Shown here in pieces: positions 23,880 to 27,354 of a stretch of 27,354 nt of DNA (position 1 is the stretch's first letter; each line of letters begins with the position of its first letter). Source of the stretch: CAZVEE01 sp964625525. Its GTDB lineage: Bacteria > Pseudomonadota > Alphaproteobacteria > JAJFIK01. Both the position numbers and the translations under genes were made by a program. The notes under the pieces were generated by a model, which worked only from the letters and a program-made list of their open reading frames with translations, searched no databases and was not told the origin of the DNA. The stretch covers positions 1 to 27,354 of the forward strand of contig CAZVEE010000045.1 in assembly GCA_964625525.1 (NCBI GenBank), given 5' to 3'.

Positions 23880-24391
23880 CCCATGCCCAGACCTTGACCC
23901 GTTTCCCATACGCCAGTCCGCTCGGATCGCTCCTGATCTTGACGAGGGATGGCGCCGTCTGTGCGCTCGATTTTGCCGATTACGAAGAGCGTCTCGTGCG
24001 TCTGGCGCGCAAGGGCTTCGGCGAGTGCCTGATCGAAGACGGTCCGCCCGACCCGGGCGTGAGCGCGGCCCTCAGCGCCTATTTCGACGGCGATCTGACG
24101 GCCCTTGACGCCGTGGCTGTCGCCCCGCGCGGCACCGCGTTTGAAGAAACCGTCTGGCGGGCGCTAAGGACCATCCCGCCAGGCACGACCCGCACTTATG
24201 CAGACGTGGCAGCCGCGCTCGGCCGCCCCGGCGCCGCCCGCGCCGTGGGGCGCGCCAATGGCCTTAATCCGGTGGGGCTGATCGTGCCGTGTCACCGGGT
24301 GATCGGGGCCAATGGCGCGCTCACCGGCTATGCGGGCGGGGTGGAGCGTAAAGCCTGGCTGTTACGCCACGAGGGTGCGCTCGTGGCCTGA
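23876..24391 (+). CDS. ogt: Methylated-DNA--protein-cysteine S-methyltransferase
   Basis: The 171-residue suicide enzyme transfers methyl groups from O6-methylguanine in DNA to its own Cys139 in the invariant VPCHRVIG motif. The preceding HTH (GTTRTYADVAAALGRPGAARAVGRANGLNP) contains the arginine finger region and the conserved Asn. ATG 23876 overlaps the TGA of the Ada-AlkA gene (ATGA), so the two are translationally coupled. The 3' end overlaps the convergent ribB gene by 30 bp. Single-domain form, so Ogt rather than Ada. Confidence 0.94.
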   Translation: MTHAQTLTRFPYASPLGSLLILTRDGAVCALDFADYEERLVRLARKGFGECLIEDGPPDPGVSAALSAYFDGDLTALDAVAVAPRGTAFEETVWRALRTIPPGTTRTYADVAAALGRPGAARAVGRANGLNPVGLIVPCHRVIGANGALTGYAGGVERKAWLLRHEGALVA

Positions 24392-25051
24392 CGCCTCTTC
24401 CGTTGCCTGACGATAAGCGATGAGATCGGCAATGGTCACCACGGGCATGCCCTGGGCCTCGGCAAATCGCACCACGTCGGGCAGACGCGCCATAGTACCG
24501 TCCGGGTTCATCAGCTCACACAGCACACCGGCGGGCGTCAGTCCCGCAAGCGTCATAAAATCAAGCGTGGCTTCTGTATGCCCCGCCCGGGCCAGCACGC
24601 CGCCGGGCTTGGCACGCAACGGAAAGACATGGCCGGGACGGGCGAGATCCTCCGGCCGGCACTCCGCGGCGATGGCAGTTTTCACCGTCGTCACCCGATC
24701 GGCCGCCGAGACGCCCGTGGTCACACCCTCTTTGGCTTCGATGGACACGGTAAAGCCCGTCCCCATGCTGGACGTGTTCTGTGCCACCATAGGCGGCAGG
24801 TCGAGCGCGCTCAGGCGCTCATCACTCATCACTAAACAGACAATGCCGCTCCCCTCGCGGATCATCAGCGCCATCTGGTCAGGTGTCAGTGTTTCAGCGG
24901 CAAAGATCATGTCGCCTTCGTTTTCGCGATCCTCGTCATCCGTCACGAGAATACCCTGCCCGGCGCGCAAGGCCGCCAAGGCGGCCTCTACACGCGCGTG
25001 GGCGGAGCCGAACGCGTCAAGAAGGGACGGTTTCTGCACGGACTGATTCAT
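24362..25051 (-). CDS. ribB: 3,4-dihydroxy-2-butanone 4-phosphate synthase
   Basis: The 229-residue enzyme converts ribulose 5-phosphate to 3,4-dihydroxy-2-butanone 4-phosphate plus formate, feeding riboflavin synthesis. Family motifs are TDDEDRENEGDMIFAAE (Mg-binding acidic loop), MIREGSGIVC, GFTVSIEAKEGVTTGVSAADR, PGHVFPLRAKPGGVLARAGHTEA and CELMNPDGTMAR. There is no GTP cyclohydrolase II domain, so this is stand-alone RibB. The ATG at 25051 has GGAG 9-12 bases upstream. The gene is preceded by an FMN riboswitch. The stop lies within the convergent ogt gene. Confidence 0.95.
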   Translation of the reverse strand: MNQSVQKPSLLDAFGSAHARVEAALAALRAGQGILVTDDEDRENEGDMIFAAETLTPDQMALMIREGSGIVCLVMSDERLSALDLPPMVAQNTSSMGTGFTVSIEAKEGVTTGVSAADRVTTVKTAIAAECRPEDLARPGHVFPLRAKPGGVLARAGHTEATLDFMTLAGLTPAGVLCELMNPDGTMARLPDVVRFAEAQGMPVVTIADLIAYRQATEEASGHERTLVA

Positions 25052-25121
25052 GGTCTTCGCTCCATTACAGTTGGCGAACCAGAACCAGGGCCTCGACAGG
25101 ACAATCCACGAGCACGGCCGC

Positions 25122-25139
25122 ACGCCTTGTCCAAGGCGT
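25122..25139 (-). other. Hairpin in the ribB leader after the FMN aptamer
   Basis: ACGCCTT and AAGGCGT pair perfectly around a 4-nt loop, about 70-85 bases upstream of the ribB start and about 70 bases past the FMN aptamer. It could be part of the expression platform. It does not have a T-tract and does not cover the ribosome site itself. Confidence 0.4.
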
Positions 25140-25207
25140 CGCCCGTCCACGCGGCAGTGATCACGCTCGTCCGGAAGCACACGCGCCCCGCACGGCCTGA
25201 TCGGCTT

Positions 25208-25353
25208 ATCCTCTCCCATCCGGACTGTTACCGTCGGCTCCGGTGTCTCACCGGATCTGCTGACCCCGCCGCATGTGCGGCGGGCGCTCGCGGGCTTCCC
25301 GTTCGCATGCGAACGGATTACCGCCGGTCGGGATTTTCACCCTGCCCTGAGAA
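25208..25353 (-). promoter_or_regulatory. FMN riboswitch (RFN element) upstream of ribB
   Basis: Read on the minus strand, the block contains the conserved FMN-aptamer pieces in order: TCAGGGCAGGGTGAAAATCC, CGACCGGCGGTAAT, GAAGCCCGCGAGC, GGTCAGCAGATCCGGTGAGA, CCGGAGCCGACGGTAACAG and TCCGGATGGGAGAGGA. The variable stem (GTTCGCATGCGAAC) is a perfect palindrome. The aptamer ends about 155 bases before the ribB ATG. FMN binding should reduce ribB expression, by early termination or translation block; which one cannot be read. Confidence 0.96.
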
Positions 25354-25411
25354 CAAGCGCCTTAGTGGCTATCATCCGCTCCATCGGACCGGATAGGGTT
25401 AAGTGTAGGAA

Positions 25412-25438
25412 CCCATAAACCGGCTGACAAGCGGTCAA
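25412..25438 (-). promoter_or_regulatory. Candidate promoter of the ribB transcript
   Basis: On the minus strand TTGACC (25438-25433) is a good -35 box. With a 15-bp spacer, TATGGG follows (25417-25412) as a weak -10. The predicted start falls shortly before the riboswitch, which is where the promoter must lie. The spacing is short, so the assignment is tentative. Confidence 0.3.
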
Positions 25439-25519
25439 ATCAGGCGCACAGGCCCGCACGCGGAGGGGCTTCTCAGAAACCCGCCCGGACGCTACGACTC
25501 CAGGACCTGTTTTTTTCTC

Positions 25520-25541
25520 GCCCGCCCGAAAAGGGGCGGGC
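25520..25541. other. Perfect 8-bp hairpin ahead of the DUF192 gene
   Basis: GCCCGCCC and GGGCGGGC pair around GAAAAG, 14 bases before the AGGAGG ribosome site of the gene at 25570. A T-run precedes rather than follows it on the plus strand, so it is not an intrinsic terminator in that direction. A 5'-leader structure is more likely. Confidence 0.5.
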
Positions 25542-25569
25542 CGATGCCACGTCAGAGGAGGCTTACGCC

Positions 25570-26061
25570 GTGAGAGCTTGCGGGATTGCCATGGGGGTAG
25601 CGCTGATCGTCCTGGCGGGCATGGCGCAGGCGGCCGTGCCGAAGGCCGAGCACACGGCGGCCATGGAGCGCCGGGTGATCCAGGTCTGCAGCGAGCCGGT
25701 GACGGTGGAGGTGGCGCGCCGGCCGGAAGACCGGCGCCGGGGCCTGATGTTCCGCGAGGACCTGCCCGCCGGCCACGGCATGCTGTTCGTGTTTGAGCGC
25801 GCCGATTACGTGGCCATGTGGATGAAGAATGTGCACTTCCCCATCGAGATCGGCTTTTTCGATGCCGATGGCGCCTTCGTGAACTACCACCACGCCGAGG
25901 CGGTGCCGCCGGGCTCGCCCGAGGCCGAGGGCCCGGGCTGGGAGCTGCCCCGCTATCGCAGCGAGGGCCGCGTGCAATATGTGGTGGAGGTCAATCCTGG
26001 CTTTTTTGATCGTCAAAGCGATCTAGAGAGCTGCCGCCTCACGCCCCTGCCGGAGCATTGA
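25570..26061 (+). CDS. Secreted DUF192-family protein
   Basis: The 163-residue protein begins with a signal peptide (MRACGIAMGVALIVLAGMAQAAVPK, cleavage near residue 22) followed by a DUF192 domain: GLMFREDLPAGHGMLFVF, then MWMKNVHFPIEIGFFDADGAFV and RYVVEVNPGFF-like VQYVVEVNPGFFD at the end. DUF192 proteins are small periplasmic or secreted folds of unknown function. The start is a GTG at 25570 with a perfect AGGAGG eight bases upstream. Two cysteines (in VCSEP and ESCRL) could form a disulfide. Codon use here is heavily GC-ending, more than some neighbours. Confidence 0.85.
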   Translation: MRACGIAMGVALIVLAGMAQAAVPKAEHTAAMERRVIQVCSEPVTVEVARRPEDRRRGLMFREDLPAGHGMLFVFERADYVAMWMKNVHFPIEIGFFDADGAFVNYHHAEAVPPGSPEAEGPGWELPRYRSEGRVQYVVEVNPGFFDRQSDLESCRLTPLPEH

Positions 26062-26071
26062 GATCGCACCT

Positions 26072-26506
26072 TCAAAACCGCACCCGGTCTGAGAGCGGCA
26101 GGCGACAGCCCTGCGCCTCGTCGGTGAAGCGGGGGAAGATCTTGATGCGCTCGCCGAAGAACCGCTCTTCCTTCGTTTGCACCAGGGTCCGCCCTGGCTC
26201 CAGGCCGGTCAACTGACGACAGTCGGCCCCGCTGCGCTGATCTTCAAAGCACACCAACATATCCACAGACCGTTCACAGGCATTCTCGATCCGCACCACA
26301 TAAAGATCTTGGGCATGCGCCAAACCGTCCCCAAGTCCCTGTGTGACCAAGCGCACGCAGCGTTGTGGCGCCTCGCTGCACACAGGCTCCGGCGCCGGCC
26401 CACAGGCACTGACCACCAGCGCCGAGGCCGTCACCACCAGGGCCAGCATGCGAGAGGCGAGTGCCTGCCGCATTTTCCCGCCCGCGCATCTTGACAGCGG
26501 CGCCAT
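26072..26506 (-). CDS. Small predicted lipoprotein of unknown function
   Basis: The 144-residue protein has a lipoprotein signal: hydrophobic LALVVTASALVVSAC with the lipobox Cys35. The mature part has five more cysteines (VCSEAPQRC, ENACERS, VCFEDQ, DCRQL, GCRLPL give six positions), which suggests disulfide bonding in the periplasm. No known domain is recognised. I chose ATG 26506, which has an AGGAGG nine bases upstream. ATG 26473 (MRQALAS) gives a more classic signal peptide but a weaker ribosome site. It is convergent to the DUF192 gene (10 bp apart) and divergent from groES, with 105 bp of shared control region containing CIRCE. Confidence 0.72.
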   Translation of the reverse strand: MAPLSRCAGGKMRQALASRMLALVVTASALVVSACGPAPEPVCSEAPQRCVRLVTQGLGDGLAHAQDLYVVRIENACERSVDMLVCFEDQRSGADCRQLTGLEPGRTLVQTKEERFFGERIKIFPRFTDEAQGCRLPLSDRVRF

Positions 26507-26519
26507 TGCTTCATACCTC
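26491..26519 (+). promoter_or_regulatory. Candidate groESL promoter (heat-shock or housekeeping)
   Basis: TTGACA (26491-26496) is followed by a 17-bp spacer and TACCTC (26514-26519). The context CTTGACA...CATACC resembles alphaproteobacterial groE promoters read by RpoH or the main sigma factor. The CIRCE operator starts 14 bp downstream, as expected. The boxes overlap the first codons of the divergent lipoprotein gene. Confidence 0.5.
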
Positions 26520-26532
26520 CTGCTCAGCCGCG

Positions 26533-26559
26533 CTGGCACTCCTCCTAACGAAGTGCTAA
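26533..26559. promoter_or_regulatory. CIRCE operator (HrcA binding site)
   Basis: CTGGCACTC-N9-AAGTGCTAA matches the CIRCE consensus TTAGCACTC-N9-GAGTGCTAA at 15 of 18 arm positions with the exact 9-nt spacing. It lies 52 bp before the groES start. The heat-shock repressor HrcA should bind here and repress groESL. Confidence 0.9.
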
Positions 26560-26611
26560 CAGCGGCGCGTCTCAAACCATTCCCTTATGGCAAGCTGAAG
26601 GAGATCTCAGC

Positions 26612-26926
26612 ATGACCTTCCGTCCTCTGCACGACCGGGTGCTCGTGCGCCGGGTTGAAGAAGACACCAAGACCCCGGGTGGCATCATCATCCCCGACAC
26701 CGCGCAGGAAAAGCCGCAGCAAGGCGAAATCATCGCCGCTGGTCCGGGCGTGCGCAAGGAAGACGGCACGCTGGTGCCGCTGGATGTCGCGAAGGGTGAC
26801 ATTGTGCTGTTCGGCAAATGGTCCGGCACCGAAGTCAAAATCGACGGTGAAGACCTGCTCATCATGAAGGAGTCCGACATTCTGGGCATCCTCGAGGGCA
26901 AGAAGTCCGGCAAGAAAGCGGCGTGA
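26612..26926 (+). CDS. groES: Co-chaperonin GroES
   Basis: The 104-residue GroES forms the heptameric lid of the GroEL chamber. The family pattern is complete: FRPLHDRVLVRRVEEDTKTPGGIIIPDTAQEKP (the mobile loop is TKTPGGIIIPD), GEIIAAGPG, KGDIVLFGKWSGTEVKIDGEDLLIMKESDILGI. A short Lys-rich tail ends the protein. An AAGGAG ribosome site is at 26598-26603. It is controlled by CIRCE and a promoter just upstream, and groEL follows 92 bp later. Confidence 0.98.
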   Translation: MTFRPLHDRVLVRRVEEDTKTPGGIIIPDTAQEKPQQGEIIAAGPGVRKEDGTLVPLDVAKGDIVLFGKWSGTEVKIDGEDLLIMKESDILGILEGKKSGKKAA

Positions 26927-26933
26927 TGCGTGA

Positions 26934-26964
26934 GGGCGCGTCGGGCGGCTTTTTTGATGCGCCC
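26934..26964 (+). other. Hairpin in the groES-groEL spacer
   Basis: GGGCGCGTC (26934-26942) pairs with GATGCGCCC (26956-26964), nine positions with one G-T wobble, around a 13-nt loop ending in six T's. The T's are inside the loop, so it is not an ordinary terminator. It may attenuate or mark an RNA-processing site between the two cistrons. Confidence 0.5.
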
Positions 26965-27018
26965 ACGCCCTACCTCTCGCCGATCTGAAACACCGAAAGA
27001 CAGGGAGCTTGGCTCATC

Positions 27019-27354
27019 ATGGCAGCTAAGGAAGTGAAGTTTTCGACCGAAGCGCGCGAGCGGATGCTGCGCGGCGTCGACATTCTGGCCGATGCGGTGA
27101 AGGTCACCCTCGGCCCCAAAGGCCGCAACGTGGTCATCGACAAATCCTTCGGCGCTCCGCGCACCACGAAGGACGGCGTGACCGTGGCCAAGGAAATCGA
27201 ACTGGAAGACAAGTTTGAGAACATGGGCGCCCAGATGGTGCGCGAAGTCGCCTCGAAGACCAACGATCTGGCCGGTGACGGCACCACCACGGCGACGGTG
27301 CTGGCCCAGGCCATCGTGCGCGAAGGCGCCAAGGCCGTGGCTGCGGGCATGAAC
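27019..27354 (+). CDS. groEL: Chaperonin GroEL, N-terminal part (gene runs off the window)
   Basis: The 112 visible codons are the amino-terminal equatorial domain of the 60-kDa chaperonin. AAKEVKFSTEARERMLRGVD, then DAVKVTLGPKGRNVVIDKSFG and the ATP-site motif GDGTTTATVLAQAIV are invariant GroEL features. AGGGAGCTT lies before ATG 27019. It is in one operon with groES. The rest of the protein, including the apical domain, lies beyond the end. Confidence 0.98.
   Translation, partial: MAAKEVKFSTEARERMLRGVDILADAVKVTLGPKGRNVVIDKSFGAPRTTKDGVTVAKEIELEDKFENMGAQMVREVASKTNDLAGDGTTTATVLAQAIVREGAKAVAAGMN

Noticed and set aside
25502..25541. Intrinsic terminator around the T-run and hairpin before the DUF192 gene
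   Set aside because: The T-run comes before the stem on the plus strand, and on the minus strand the stem is followed by A's, so neither direction fits.

Overview
The window is a chromosomal segment of a GC-rich alphaproteobacterium. The evidence is the run MaoC - ribF - ileS - lspA - bamF-like - mutL, a MutL with its own endonuclease motif, an FMN riboswitch on ribB, a CIRCE operator at groESL, and a rhizobial-type intergenic mosaic repeat. I cannot place it below class level. I see no rRNA, tRNA, CRISPR array, phage or insertion sequence.

Layout. Positions 1-3948 hold the start of an acyl-CoA dehydrogenase gene and the translation-linked genes tadA, rluB and rsmD. Between rluB and rsmD sit two unrelated minus-strand genes: a secreted SnoaL-like protein and an enoyl-CoA hydratase. 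Positions 4056-8053 are a tight plus-strand operon: circularly permuted ATP-grasp, alpha-E protein, transglutaminase-like protease, and the proteasome-like peptidase Anbu. This is the most interesting system here. The four-gene association is recognised, but its substrate and role are unresolved as far as I know. A 107-bp palindromic mosaic repeat fills the gap between Anbu and the convergent mutL gene and supplies both stop codons.

Positions 8153-18307 are all minus strand. In transcription order they are an OmpA-family lipoprotein with its own terminator, a MaoC hydratase, ribF, a collapsed glutathione S-transferase remnant, ileS, lspA, a BamF-like lipoprotein, a Pro/Ala-rich protein of unknown function, and mutL. 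After a 658-bp gap comes a CRP-type regulator. A spacer with an 11-bp perfect inverted repeat and a 16-bp tandem repeat follows, then an orphan sigma-54 response regulator and a membrane-anchored CBS-pair protein.

Positions 22380-24391 are an alkylation-repair operon: an Ada-AlkA fusion overlapping ogt. Convergent to it is ribB with its FMN riboswitch. The window ends with a secreted DUF192 protein, a small lipoprotein, and groES-groEL behind a heat-shock-type promoter and CIRCE. The lipoprotein gene diverges from groES and shares that control region.

Three themes connect the genes. ribF and ribB belong to flavin synthesis, with ribB under FMN feedback. lspA processes lipoproteins, and the window encodes at least three of them (BamF-like, OmpA-type and the groES-divergent protein). 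mutL, the Ada-AlkA fusion and ogt are DNA repair.
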